Shown here in pieces: positions 27,121 through 35,218 of a DNA stretch of 64,000 nt. Numbering within the stretch: position 1 is the stretch's first letter; every line of letters begins with the position of its first letter. A program made the position numbers and the translations under genes. The DNA is from Flagellimonas oceanensis (lineage in GTDB: Bacteria; Bacteroidota; Bacteroidia; Flavobacteriales; Flavobacteriaceae). The DNA lies in contig NZ_RZNA01000047.1 of the NCBI RefSeq assembly GCF_003992595.1, positions 230,070 to 294,069 of the forward strand, given 5' to 3'. The notes under the pieces are model-generated. The model did no database searches. It saw nothing but the letters and a program-made list of their open reading frames with translations, and was not told the DNA's origin.

Positions 27121-27882
27121 TTAACGAATTTGCTTCACAAAGTCATCAATTGCATTCACTCCATTTGCTGTTAAGTGTTTGATGAAAGCCGAACCGATGA
27201 TGGCCCCCTTGGCTTTTTGTGTGGCTTGCTCAAAAGTTTCCGCATTGCTGATGCCGAACCCAACAATTTGAGGGTTGTTCAACTCCATGTTGGCGATACG
27301 GTTAAAATACTCTGATTGCTCGCTACCGAATCCTTGTTTGGCCCCTGTTGTACTCGCTGAGCTTACCATATAAATAAACCCTTCGGAAGCATCATCAATA
27401 GCTTTAATGCGTTCATCACTAGTCTGTGGAGTAATCAGAAAGACATTGATCAATCCATGTTTTTTAAAAATATCCTCGTATTCCTCTTTATAGACATCTA
27501 AAGGTAAATCTGGAAGTATGAGACCATCGATTCCGATTTCTTCACATTGCGCACAAAATTCCTCAACCCCATATTGGAGCACAGGATTAAAATAACCCAT
27601 CAAAATAAGTGGAATGGAAACCGTTTTGCGAATATCCTTTAGTTGTTCAAAGAGCAGTGCCGTGTTCATGCCATTTTTAAGGGCCGCTGTAGAGCTTTCT
27701 TGAATGGTGGGTCCGTCCGCCAATGGGTCACTGAACGGCAACCCTATTTCGATAAGGTCTACACCGCTCGTTTCCAAATCGTGGATGATTTTTACCGTAT
27801 CGTCCAAATTGGGGTAACCTGCAGAGAAATATATGGAAAGGATTTTTTTGTCCTCCTGTAGTTTTTGTTTGATTCTGTTCAT
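27121..27882 (-). CDS. trpA: Tryptophan synthase alpha subunit
   Basis: Splits indole-3-glycerol phosphate to indole and glyceraldehyde 3-phosphate. The 253-residue TIM barrel shows the catalytic Glu in [16 protein letters not shown], the Asp in [10 protein letters not shown], and the phosphate-binding GFGISNAE and [10 protein letters not shown]. Its start overlaps the trpB stop by 4 bases (ATGA type), which couples equal subunit production. It is the last gene of the trp operon. Confidence 0.97.
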   Translation of the reverse strand: MNRIKQKLQEDKKILSIYFSAGYPNLDDTVKIIHDLETSGVDLIEIGLPFSDPLADGPTIQESSTAALKNGMNTALLFEQLKDIRKTVSIPLILMGYFNPVLQYGVEEFCAQCEEIGIDGLILPDLPLDVYKEEYEDIFKKHGLINVFLITPQTSDERIKAIDDASEGFIYMVSSASTTGAKQGFGSEQSEYFNRIANMELNNPQIVGFGISNAETFEQATQKAKGAIIGSAFIKHLTANGVNAIDDFVKQIR

Positions 27883-29063
27883 AATTTGAAATAATCAATA
27901 TAGTTCTGTAAATCTTTGTCACCACGCCCGGATAGGTTTACCACGACAACATCATCGGGACCGAACTTTCTGTCCTCAAAAATGGCCAGCGCATGCGATG
28001 ATTCAATAGCTGGAATGATACCTTCCAACTTACATAGCTCCAAGCCTGCCTTCATGGCATCATCATCGGTAATGGAAATAAACTCTCCACGACCCGAAGC
28101 GTACAAGTGGGCGTGCATCGGTCCCACCCCAGGATAATCCAATCCTGCCGAAATGGAGTAGGGTTCTGTTATCTGTCCGTCTTGTGTTTGCATCAAAAGG
28201 GTTTTGCTCCCGTGAATGATGCCTACTTTCCCCAAGGCCGATGTTGCGGCACTCTCCCCGGAATCAATTCCTTTTCCAGCGGCCTCAACAGCAATGATAC
28301 CTACTTCGGGAACATCCAAATAATGATAATAGGCCCCGGCAGCATTACTGCCTCCACCTACGCAGGCTACCACATAATCCGGGTTTTCCCTTCCTTCCTT
28401 TTCTTGGAGTTGATTTTTGATTTCCTCCGAGATTACCGATTGGAAACGCGCCACCATATCGGGGTAGGGATGTGGTCCTACAACGGAACCAATAATGTAA
28501 TGGGTGTCCACTGGATTGTTGATCCAGTCACGAATTGCTTCATTGGTGGCATCTTTTAAGGTCTTGCTGCCCGATGTAGCCGGTCTTACTTCGGCTCCCA
28601 ACATTTTCATTCGGGCCACGTTCGGTGCTTGGCGGGCAATATCGATTTCGCCCATGTACACCACGCATTGAATCCCCATCAAAGCGCAAACGGTCGCCGT
28701 TGCAACGCCATGTTGACCCGCGCCTGTTTCTGCAATGATTCTGTTCTTGCCCAATTTTTTGGCCATTAGTATTTGGCCAATGGTATTGTTGACCTTGTGG
28801 GCGCCCGTATGGCATAGGTCTTCCCGTTTCAGGTAGATTTTCGTGTTGTACCTTTCGGATAGGCGCTTTGCAAAATAAAGCGGTGTGGGTCTACCAACAT
28901 AGTCCTTCAATAATTGATGAAACTCTTCCTTGAACGAAGGTTCTTCCATGATGCTGAGGTAGTTCTGTCTAAGCTCCTCGCAATTGGGGTATAGCATCTC
29001 TGGGATAAAAGCTCCCCCAAACTCGCCGTAGTATCCCCGTTCATCAGCATGATAGCTTTTCAT
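27879..29063 (-). CDS. trpB: Tryptophan synthase beta subunit
   Basis: Condenses indole with serine. The 394-residue protein has the PLP lysine in [27 protein letters not shown], and the phosphate-binding VGGGSNAAG motif near 230. It follows the usual TrpB1 form that pairs with TrpA. It is 12 bases downstream of trpF. Confidence 0.98.
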   Translation of the reverse strand: MKSYHADERGYYGEFGGAFIPEMLYPNCEELRQNYLSIMEEPSFKEEFHQLLKDYVGRPTPLYFAKRLSERYNTKIYLKREDLCHTGAHKVNNTIGQILMAKKLGKNRIIAETGAGQHGVATATVCALMGIQCVVYMGEIDIARQAPNVARMKMLGAEVRPATSGSKTLKDATNEAIRDWINNPVDTHYIIGSVVGPHPYPDMVARFQSVISEEIKNQLQEKEGRENPDYVVACVGGGSNAAGAYYHYLDVPEVGIIAVEAAGKGIDSGESAATSALGKVGIIHGSKTLLMQTQDGQITEPYSISAGLDYPGVGPMHAHLYASGRGEFISITDDDAMKAGLELCKLEGIIPAIESSHALAIFEDRKFGPDDVVVVNLSGRGDKDLQNYIDYFKL

Positions 29064-29075
29064 TGGTTTTATTTT

Positions 29076-29726
29076 TTAGTTGCGAACGCTCTTCAGCGAT
29101 TCGATAAATACTTTTAGGTCATCTATGTTTTTTAGGCCTGGGGCCGTCTCAAATTTACTGTTCACATCAATCGCAAAACAATTTTCGGAAGCGGTGCTGT
29201 TTAAAAACTCCTGTAATTTTTCTGTGGAATCCAACCCAATACCTCCGCTCAAGAAATAGGGTTTATTGGATGTGTATTTTTCCAGCACCGACCAGTCAAA
29301 CGTATACCCATTGCCTCCAGGGAGTTTTCCTTTGGTGTCAAACAGAAAATAATCGCACACTTCTTCATATTCTTTCAATACATCAAAATCAAAATCATCT
29401 TTGATGGAGAATACTTTGATGGATTCTAGATTTCTCGACTGTGCTCGAAATGACAGAAACCTTTCTTTTAGTTCATGGCAATAATCAGCACTTTCCTTTC
29501 CGTGCAGTTGTACCGCATCCAATTGATAGTGGGCTACTTTTTCCAAAACTTCTTCCAAAGGTGCATCCACAAAAACCCCTATTTTTTTAATGGAACTAGG
29601 CACTGCAGCCATTTCTCCCGAAAAATAGCGGGAAGAAGGTTCCCAAAAGATAAAACCCAAATAATCGGGTTGCAATGTTGCTACTTCCTCTGGGTTATGG
29701 TTCATGCCACAAATCTTTAGTTTCAT
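29076..29726 (-). CDS. trpF: Phosphoribosylanthranilate isomerase, carrying a repeat-derived in-frame insertion
   Basis: Isomerises N-(5-phosphoribosyl)anthranilate. The 216-residue barrel starts MKLKICGMNHNPEE with the catalytic Cys, has LDAVQLHGKES and the catalytic Asp in FLFDTKG, and GGIGLD near the end. Residues about 91-102 (LSFRAQSRNLES) are translated from a palindromic repeat of the kind otherwise seen between genes; the flanks KERF and IKVFSIKDDFDFD would join normally without it. The frame is kept, so the enzyme is probably active. Confidence 0.95.
   Translation of the reverse strand: MKLKICGMNHNPEEVATLQPDYLGFIFWEPSSRYFSGEMAAVPSSIKKIGVFVDAPLEEVLEKVAHYQLDAVQLHGKESADYCHELKERFLSFRAQSRNLESIKVFSIKDDFDFDVLKEYEEVCDYFLFDTKGKLPGGNGYTFDWSVLEKYTSNKPYFLSGGIGLDSTEKLQEFLNSTASENCFAIDVNSKFETAPGLKNIDDLKVFIESLKSVRN
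29422..29455 (-). repeat. Palindromic repeat element inside trpF
   Basis: Read on the minus strand the segment begins TGTCATTTCGAGCACAGTCG and ends in TCTAGAATC, with TTTCGA and TCGAGAAA arms able to fold. It shares the TGTCATT end and AATC motif with the two 91-bp elements in the same operon. It is about 34 bases, and the insertion in protein is a multiple of three. The type of short repeat (TGTCATTTCGAGC...) is familiar from many Bacteroidota genomes. Confidence 0.7.
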
Positions 29727-29734
29727 AGTATTGA

Positions 29735-30520
29735 TTACGAGATTATTTGATCAATAAATTTTTTGGCACTTTCCCCGGGTTCGTCGGTCTTCATGAAATT
29801 TTCACCAATCAAAAATCCTTGATAGTCGAATTCCTTTAACTCACGAATGGCTTCCACGGAACTGATACCACTTTCTGAAACTTTTACAAAATCATCCGGA
29901 ATCTTTTTCGATAAGGTTTTGCTGATATCCAAATCGACCTCGAAGGATTTAAGGTTCCGGTTGTTCACGCCCAACATATCCAAACTCGGCATCAGGGATT
30001 TTTCCAATTCCTCTTCGTTGTGTACTTCCAAAAGTACATCCAAGCCCAAACCTTTGGCCAATTCGGACAAGGTCTTTATTTCTTCTTTGGACAATATGGC
30101 CGCAATCAATAAAATAACATCGGCACCATAAGCTTTTGCCTCTACAATTTGATATTCATCTATGATGAACTCCTTTCGTAAAACTGGAATATTGGTAGAA
30201 GCCCTTGCAAGAACCAGATCATCCAAAGAGCCTCCAAAATATTTGCCATCGGTCAACACGGACATGCCAGAGGCTCCCGCATCGGTATACCCCTTGGCCA
30301 CATCTTGTACGCTCAAGCTTTGGTTGATTACGGATTTGGACGGGGAGCGTCGCTTATGTTCAGCAATAATGCCCGAGTTGCTTTTGCGCAACACTTCCGC
30401 CAATGAGACCGAGGTACGTTCCATCATCACCGAAGCCTCCAACTGTGGTAGGGTAATGAGCGTTTTTTTTAAACCGACCTCTTTGCGTTTATCTGCTACT
30501 ATTTTATCTAGTATGTTCAT
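29735..30520 (-). CDS. trpC: Indole-3-glycerol phosphate synthase
   Basis: Closes the indole ring in the fourth trp step. The 261-residue barrel has IIAEHKRRSPSKS near the N-terminus (substrate-binding Lys), VLRKEFIIDEYQI with the catalytic Lys, VNNRNLKSFEVDL, and VSESGI near the end. ATG at 30520 gives MNILDKIVADKRKEV; a longer frame upstream is repeat-derived. It lies 8 bases before trpF and 110 bases after trpD, with a 91-bp repeat in that gap. Confidence 0.97.
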   Translation of the reverse strand: MNILDKIVADKRKEVGLKKTLITLPQLEASVMMERTSVSLAEVLRKSNSGIIAEHKRRSPSKSVINQSLSVQDVAKGYTDAGASGMSVLTDGKYFGGSLDDLVLARASTNIPVLRKEFIIDEYQIVEAKAYGADVILLIAAILSKEEIKTLSELAKGLGLDVLLEVHNEEELEKSLMPSLDMLGVNNRNLKSFEVDLDISKTLSKKIPDDFVKVSESGISSVEAIRELKEFDYQGFLIGENFMKTDEPGESAKKFIDQIIS

Positions 30521-30528
30521 TTTGTTTT

Positions 30529-30619
30529 TGTCATTCCGCACTTGATGCGGAATCTATTTTTATTCATGATGGATTCCCTCTTTCCCTTCGACTCCTCTCA
30601 GGGTTCCGTAGGAATGACA
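30529..30619. repeat. 91-bp palindromic element, copy 1 (trpD-trpC gap)
   Basis: Bounded by TGTCATTCC and GGAATGACA as terminal inverted repeats. Inside are a perfect 8-bp hairpin (ATTCCGCA, loop CTTGA, TGCGGAAT) and a CCCTTCGACT...CTCAGGG block. It aligns without gaps to the copy at 31637-31727, with the first 27 bases identical and same orientation. No protein is encoded, so it resembles a REP/MITE-type element. Confidence 0.85.
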
Positions 30620-30630
30620 CCGTACTAAAT

Positions 30631-31626
30631 TTAATTCCTACTCAATTCCTGCAATTTTCTTAAAGCGTTCAAACCTTTGCCGCTGAACAGGGATTCTTTT
30701 GCTTTCTCAAAACCTTCTTTTGGCGTGGTGCCCTCTACCGTGGCAATGGCGACACCTGCATTGGCACATACTACATTGTTCTGGGCATCGGTACCTTTGC
30801 CTTGCAAAATATCCATGAAGATTTGAGCGGACTCTGCTACATCTTCTCCACCCACGATTTCCTGTTGTGAAACTTTTTCCACACCGAAATCAGCTGGTTT
30901 CAACATGGATTCGGTATGGTTGGATATGGTTTTGGTATCGCCGGTCAAGGAGATTTCATCATATCCGTCCAGTGCATTTAGAATGGTGAATTTCTTGTCC
31001 GTGTTCTGGTACAGATAACCGTACATTCTGGCCAATTCCAAATTAAATACGCCTACCATCTGGTTTTTTGGGAATGCCGGGTTTACCATGGGGCCCAACA
31101 TATTGAAAAATGTTTTGACCGCCAACTCTCTTCGGATCGGTGCCACATTTTTCATGGCCGGGTGGAACAAGGGTGCATGCAATACACAAATACCTGCCTC
31201 CTCGATGGTTTTCTTTAGAAAACCGGCATCATTGCTAAATTTGATGCCCAAAAACTCCATGACATTGCTACTCCCGCATTTTGAGGACACTCCGTAGTTA
31301 CCATGTTTGGTTACATGGATTCCTGCTCCTGCTGTCACAAAGGACGCCAGTGTAGAAATATTAAAGGTATCCTTGCCATCTCCACCTGTTCCGCAAAGGT
31401 CGATGGGGTCGTATTCGGCGAGATCAACGGCCAAACAAAGCTCCAATAATGCGTCGCGGAAGCCTTCAAGTTCTTCAATGGTCACACTTCGCATCATGTA
31501 TACCGTCAAAAATGCGGCAATTTGGGACGTGTTGTAATCCCCCTTGGCAATGTTCACCAATATTTGTTTGGCTTCTTCCTTGGGAAGGATCTCGTGGTTG
31601 ATGAGTTTATTTAAAGTCTCTTTCAT
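30631..31626 (-). CDS. trpD: Anthranilate phosphoribosyltransferase
   Basis: Transfers phosphoribose to anthranilate. The 331-residue protein has the PRPP-binding LCGTGGDGKDTFNIST, HGNYGVSSKCGSSNVMEFLG, and the VAPIRREL and FNMLGPMVNP motifs. It is stand-alone, not fused to trpG. Both flanking gaps hold a 91-bp repeat, which sets this gene apart from its tightly packed operon neighbours. Confidence 0.97.
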   Translation of the reverse strand: MKETLNKLINHEILPKEEAKQILVNIAKGDYNTSQIAAFLTVYMMRSVTIEELEGFRDALLELCLAVDLAEYDPIDLCGTGGDGKDTFNISTLASFVTAGAGIHVTKHGNYGVSSKCGSSNVMEFLGIKFSNDAGFLKKTIEEAGICVLHAPLFHPAMKNVAPIRRELAVKTFFNMLGPMVNPAFPKNQMVGVFNLELARMYGYLYQNTDKKFTILNALDGYDEISLTGDTKTISNHTESMLKPADFGVEKVSQQEIVGGEDVAESAQIFMDILQGKGTDAQNNVVCANAGVAIATVEGTTPKEGFEKAKESLFSGKGLNALRKLQELSRN

Positions 31627-31636
31627 TTTCTTAATT

Positions 31637-31727
31637 TGTCATTCCGCACTTGATGCGGAATCTTTTGTTCAATTTATTTGGATTCCTGCTTCCCTTCGAC
31701 TTCGCTCAGGGTACTGCAGCAATGACA
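31637..31727. repeat. 91-bp palindromic element, copy 2 (trpG-trpD gap)
   Basis: Same length and orientation as copy 1. It starts TGTCATTCCGC, carries the same ATTCCGCA/TGCGGAAT hairpin, GGATTCC, and CCCTTCGACTTCGCTCAGGG, and ends in AATGACA. It ends 2 bases before the trpG stop codon, so the trpG transcript enters it at once; transcribed hairpins here could affect operon mRNA stability. Confidence 0.85.
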
Positions 31728-31729
31728 TA

Positions 31730-32299
31730 TTATTGGCTTTCCAACCAGTTTTTCAACATTTGTTTGCCTTCGGGAGTCAGTACTGATTCTGGGTGAAACT
31801 GCACTGCTGTCACATCGTATTCCTTATGTCGAAGGGACATGATTTGACCATTTTCGTCCACCGCTGTGGTCTCCAATACCTCCGGCAAATCAGGGTCCAC
31901 TACCCAAGAATGGTATCGGCCCACCTGAAGCGTTTTGGGCATATCTTGATAAATGGGGTCGTCCTTGGTCACGGTTATGGTGGTATCCACTCCGTGGTAT
32001 ACTTGATCTAAATTGATCAATGTCCCTCCGAATACTTCGCCAATGGCCTGCAACCCCAAGCACACTCCAAAAATACGTTTGGTGGGCGCGTAGGTCTTGA
32101 TGATTTCCTTTAACAGACCTGCTTCATCAGGTATTCCCGGTCCAGGGGAGAGGACGATGTATTCAAACGGTTCCACTTCGTCCAAAGTGAGTTGGTCGTT
32201 ACGTTTTACGGTCACTTCGCAATCCAAATCTTCCAGATAGTGCACCAAGTTGTAGGTAAAGCTATCGTAGTTGTCTATCATTAAAATCTTTCTTCCCAT
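31730..32299 (-). CDS. trpG: Anthranilate synthase component II (glutamine amidotransferase)
   Basis: Supplies ammonia to TrpE. The 189-residue class I amidotransferase has the nucleophile Cys in FGVCLGLQAIGE, SPGPGIPDEAG near 50, and the His-Glu pair in VQFHPESVLTPEG. It starts 2 bases after the trpE stop, so the two subunits are coupled. A role in folate (PabA) cannot be excluded, but the operon position favours TrpG. Confidence 0.96.
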   Translation of the reverse strand: MGRKILMIDNYDSFTYNLVHYLEDLDCEVTVKRNDQLTLDEVEPFEYIVLSPGPGIPDEAGLLKEIIKTYAPTKRIFGVCLGLQAIGEVFGGTLINLDQVYHGVDTTITVTKDDPIYQDMPKTLQVGRYHSWVVDPDLPEVLETTAVDENGQIMSLRHKEYDVTAVQFHPESVLTPEGKQMLKNWLESQ

Positions 32300-32301
32300 G
32301 C

Positions 32302-33699
32302 TTAGATTGTTTCGGCGATTTCCAGCGCTTTGGTCAATGCGCCCAATTTATTGTAGGTCTCTTGGAGTTCGTCATCAGGGTTGGAAGCGGCTACCAAACC
32401 TGCCCCCGCTTGATAATACAGTTCGTGATCCTTGCTCAAAAAAGTTCGGATCATAATGGCATGGTTAAAGTTGCCTTCAAAATCCATAAACCCGATGGCG
32501 CCACCATAGTAGGAACGGCTCGTTTTTTCATATTTCTCAATGAGCTGCATGGCCATATGCTTGGGTGCCCCGCTCAACGTTCCCGCTGGAAAGGTATCGG
32601 CGACCACTTTCATGGTAGTACTGTCCTTTTTCTTTTGTCCCGTTACTTTGGACACCAAGTGGATAACGTGAGAGAAATACTGCACTTCGCGATAGGTTTC
32701 CACATTCACGGTATTTCCGTTGCGGCTCAAATCGTTTCGCGCAAGGTCCACGAGCATCACGTGCTCGCTGTTCTCTTTTTCGTCCTGGGCCAGTTTTTTG
32801 GCCAGTTCGGCATCTTTTTCATCATTTCCGGTACGTTTGTAGGTTCCGGCGATGGGATGGATTTCCGCTTTGCCGTCCTTCACGATCAGTTGGGCCTCTG
32901 GCGAGCTTCCGAATATTTTAAAATCCCCATAATCAAAATAGAACAGGTAAGGGGAGGGGTTGATGGAGCGAAGTGCTCGGTATACATTGAACTCGTCTCC
33001 CTTGAATTTTTGTTTGAACCTTCTGGAAAGTACCAGTTGGAACACATCGCCTCGCTGACAATGCTTTTTTGCCAAGGCAACTTGTTCCTTGTAATCGTCA
33101 TCTTTCAGGTTGGATTCTGGTTCTCCTTCTTTGTTGAAATTGTAAGAGGAAAAGGTACGGACATTGAAAAGTTGTTCCATTTCCTCCACATTGCTTTCGG
33201 AGTCATAACAATGTGCGAACAAATAGGCTTCATTCTTAAAGTGATTGATGGCAATAATATTCTTATAGACTGCATAATAAATGTCTGGAATATTAGCGGA
33301 ATCTTCCTTTTTGGAAATCTCCACGTCCTCGAAATAACGAACGGCATCGTAGGCCATATACCCGAACAATCCGTTATAAATGAACTTGAATCCATTTTGT
33401 GTGGTTTTGAACTGTTGTCCAAAATTGTGGATTATTTCGGTAACGTCCGTATCAGCAGTAATTTCGGTAATTTCTTTTGAACCATCTGGATAACGTTGTG
33501 TAATGGTTTCGTTCTCTACTTTAATGGATGCAATGGGGTTGCAGCAGATGTACGAAAAACTATTATCGTTCGCATGGTAGTCGCTACTTTCCAAAAGAAT
33601 ACTGTTCGGAAACTTGTCCCTGATCTTCAGGTAAACGCTCACGGGGGTAATGGTGTCCGCAAGGATTTTTTTGTAATGTGTCTTTAAGGTATACTTCAT
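32302..33699 (-). CDS. trpE: Anthranilate synthase component I
   Basis: Makes anthranilate from chorismate. The 465-residue protein has LLESSD near residue 34, which is the Trp feedback site, and the chorismate-binding C-terminal half (FQLVLSRRFKQKF, HPIAGTYKRTG, DLARNDLSRNGN, FPAGTLSGAPKHMAMQLIE). ATG at 33699 gives MKYTLKTHYKKIL; a longer frame from 33738 runs through a transcription terminator and is rejected. It is preceded by a leader peptide and attenuator. Confidence 0.97.
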   Translation of the reverse strand: MKYTLKTHYKKILADTITPVSVYLKIRDKFPNSILLESSDYHANDNSFSYICCNPIASIKVENETITQRYPDGSKEITEITADTDVTEIIHNFGQQFKTTQNGFKFIYNGLFGYMAYDAVRYFEDVEISKKEDSANIPDIYYAVYKNIIAINHFKNEAYLFAHCYDSESNVEEMEQLFNVRTFSSYNFNKEGEPESNLKDDDYKEQVALAKKHCQRGDVFQLVLSRRFKQKFKGDEFNVYRALRSINPSPYLFYFDYGDFKIFGSSPEAQLIVKDGKAEIHPIAGTYKRTGNDEKDAELAKKLAQDEKENSEHVMLVDLARNDLSRNGNTVNVETYREVQYFSHVIHLVSKVTGQKKKDSTTMKVVADTFPAGTLSGAPKHMAMQLIEKYEKTSRSYYGGAIGFMDFEGNFNHAIMIRTFLSKDHELYYQAGAGLVAASNPDDELQETYNKLGALTKALEIAETI

Positions 33700-33704
33700 A
33701 TTGG

Positions 33705-33741
33705 TCTTAAAAAAGAAAAAGGCCTGTCGTGATGACAAGCC
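33705..33741 (-). terminator. trp operon attenuator (rho-independent terminator before trpE)
   Basis: On the minus strand GGCTTGTC pairs with GACAGGCC (8 bp, loop ATCAC) and is followed by TTTTTCTTTTTT. It ends 5 bases before the trpE ATG. The stretch TCACGAC (33732-33726), made of part of the loop and 3' arm, is complementary to GTCGTGA at the end of the leader ORF (33776-33770), so a competing antiterminator pairing can form. Confidence 0.88.
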
Positions 33742-33769
33742 TTTTATATGGTTATAATGGGGACTTAGC

Positions 33770-33826
33770 TCACGACGTTTGACGTAAGTTTATCCACCAC
33801 CAGTTATTTGCTATTCCGTTAATCAT
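33770..33826 (-). CDS. trpL: trp operon leader peptide with three consecutive Trp codons
   Basis: An 18-codon ORF reading MINGIANNWWWINLRQTS. Three TGG codons in a row occupy 33802-33794, in an otherwise Trp-poor setting, directly upstream of the trp operon attenuator. The stop codon TGA forms the last three bases of GTCGTGA, the antiterminator strand. A ribosome stalled at the Trp codons leaves that strand free to disarm the terminator; one that reaches the stop covers it. The promoter -7 box ends 5 bases before the ATG, so the mRNA probably has no 5' leader or one of a few bases. I infer ribosome-mediated attenuation. Confidence 0.88.
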   Translation of the reverse strand: MINGIANNWWWINLRQTS

Positions 33827-33831
33827 TGCTC

Positions 33832-33862
33832 CAAATATAGGGAGGAATTTTTAACGGGACAA
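33832..33862 (-). promoter_or_regulatory. trp operon promoter
   Basis: TTG at 33862-33860, a 20-base spacer, and TATATTTG at 33839-33832 on the minus strand. This matches the Bacteroidota consensus fully. The predicted start site falls at or within about 3 bases of the trpL ATG. Confidence 0.85.
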
Positions 33863-33879
33863 CAATGTTTTGTTTAAAA

Positions 33880-33917
33880 TAAAAAATCCCGTCCAAGAAT
33901 TGCTCGGACGGGATTTC
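33880..33917 (-). terminator. Terminator of the marR-nitroreductase-yceI operon
   Basis: On the minus strand AATCCCGTCC pairs with GGACGGGATT (10 bp, 11-base loop), followed by a run of T with one A. It begins about 22 bases past the yceI stop and insulates the trp promoter from upstream transcription. Confidence 0.85.
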
Positions 33918-33938
33918 CACACACTAAATAGGAGTTGA

Positions 33939-34511
33939 TTACATCTGTAGATCAACTACCAAATCAAACTCGTCGTAGATCAATTTGTCCTTGGCGGTAC
34001 CAATGATTCCAGATCCGTATTTCACGTCGTACTTGGTTCTGTCAACTTTCAATGTGGCAGTTGCTTTGTCCCCATAAACGGAAACCTCGAAAGTTACGGG
34101 CTCAGTGGTGCCTTTAATGGTAAGGTCTCCAGTTACGTCATAAGAGTTTTTTCCGGTTGATTTCACTGTAGTGAAAACCAATTTGGCTGTAGGATGATTT
34201 GCCGTACCAAAAAAGTCATCAGACTTCAAGTGGCCATCCAATTTCCCTTTGTAATCACCTTCCAAATCAGTTGTATTGATGCTTGTCATATCCACAACAA
34301 ACTCGCCACCGATCAATTTCTCACCATCAAACTCCAAAGCTCCTGATTCTAGGCTGATGGTTCCTGTATGGGAACCTCCAACTTTGTAACCTTTCCAGGT
34401 TACGGTGCTTTCAGAAGTTTTTACTTCCTTGGTTTCTTTTTCAATGGGATTGGCAATTGCAGAGGCGCCAAAAAGGGTAACCAATGTTAAACTTAAAATT
34501 GTCTTTTTCAT
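33939..34511 (-). CDS. YceI-family periplasmic lipid-binding-like protein
   Basis: A 190-residue secreted protein with signal peptide KKTILSLTLVTLFGASAIA. The rest is a lipocalin-like beta-barrel of the YceI family: STVTWKGYKVGGSHTGTISLE at the start, KSDDFFGTANHPTAKLVFTTVK, and KYGSGIIGTAKDKLIYDEFDLVVDL at the end. YceI proteins bind isoprenoid or other hydrophobic molecules. It is last in a probable operon behind marR and a nitroreductase, so it may be induced with them under redox or quinone stress (inference). Confidence 0.9.
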   Translation of the reverse strand: MKKTILSLTLVTLFGASAIANPIEKETKEVKTSESTVTWKGYKVGGSHTGTISLESGALEFDGEKLIGGEFVVDMTSINTTDLEGDYKGKLDGHLKSDDFFGTANHPTAKLVFTTVKSTGKNSYDVTGDLTIKGTTEPVTFEVSVYGDKATATLKVDRTKYDVKYGSGIIGTAKDKLIYDEFDLVVDLQM

Positions 34512-34554
34512 GATTGTTTTAATTTCTGTTTTTAAATTGTTAAGGGTTCAATAA

Positions 34555-35211
34555 TTATATAAGAGTGAATAATTCTTCTTTCGATTTTCTGACTTTGGGC
34601 AGGTGCTGGGTCGCATCTTCCTCGGAACGGTAACCTACGGCCAAAACAACGGCTGCGTTCAGGTCTTTATCTTTAAGCCCAAGAATTTCATTGTATTTGT
34701 CCGATTCAAAGCCTTCCATGGGGCAGGTGTCTATCTTTAGCTCTGCTGCTGCTTGCAATGTATTTCCCAAAGCGATATATGCTTGTCTTGCGGTCCAATT
34801 GCTTTTGGCTTCCAAAGGAAGGTCGATAAGTTTGGACTTCATAAAGTCGGAATATCCTTTAAGTCCATCCATTGGAATGTCCCTAGTCTTGCTTACATTG
34901 GTTACAAATTCATCCACCAATTCTTCTCCGTAGTTGGTTTTATTGGCAAAAACGATGACTTGTGAGGCATCCTCAATTTGGGATTGATCCCAAGAAGCGG
35001 GTCTTAACCGCTCTTTTACTTTTTGGTCGGAAATAACCAATACTTCATAAGGTTGCAATCCGTAAGAAGAAGCGCTTAATCTGATGGCATCCAAAAGGGT
35101 TTCCAGGTCTTTCTCGGAAATTTTCTTTGTCGCATCGAACTTTTTGGTCGCATAGCGCCATGTCCTGTTGTCGATTACGCTGCTTGTGCTATTTTCAGTT
35201 GCTGTGCTCAT
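34555..35211 (-). CDS. NAD(P)H-dependent nitroreductase-family oxidoreductase
   Basis: A 218-residue FMN-binding protein of the nitroreductase family. Seen are TWRYATKKFDATKKI (FMN phosphate contact), LSASSYGLQPYEVLVI, IALGNTLQAAAELKIDTCPMEGFESDKYNEILGL and VVLAVGYRSEEDA near the C-terminus. Such enzymes reduce quinones, nitro compounds or related electrophiles. It begins 7 bases after marR, which probably controls it. Confidence 0.92.
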   Translation of the reverse strand: MSTATENSTSSVIDNRTWRYATKKFDATKKISEKDLETLLDAIRLSASSYGLQPYEVLVISDQKVKERLRPASWDQSQIEDASQVIVFANKTNYGEELVDEFVTNVSKTRDIPMDGLKGYSDFMKSKLIDLPLEAKSNWTARQAYIALGNTLQAAAELKIDTCPMEGFESDKYNEILGLKDKDLNAAVVLAVGYRSEEDATQHLPKVRKSKEELFTLI

Positions 35212-35218
35212 ATGGTAT

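Noticed and set aside
33700..33738. Longer trpE starting at 33738 (MSSRQAFFFFKTN)
   Set aside because: Those codons are the terminator stem and its T-tract; the conserved protein begins at ATG 33699.
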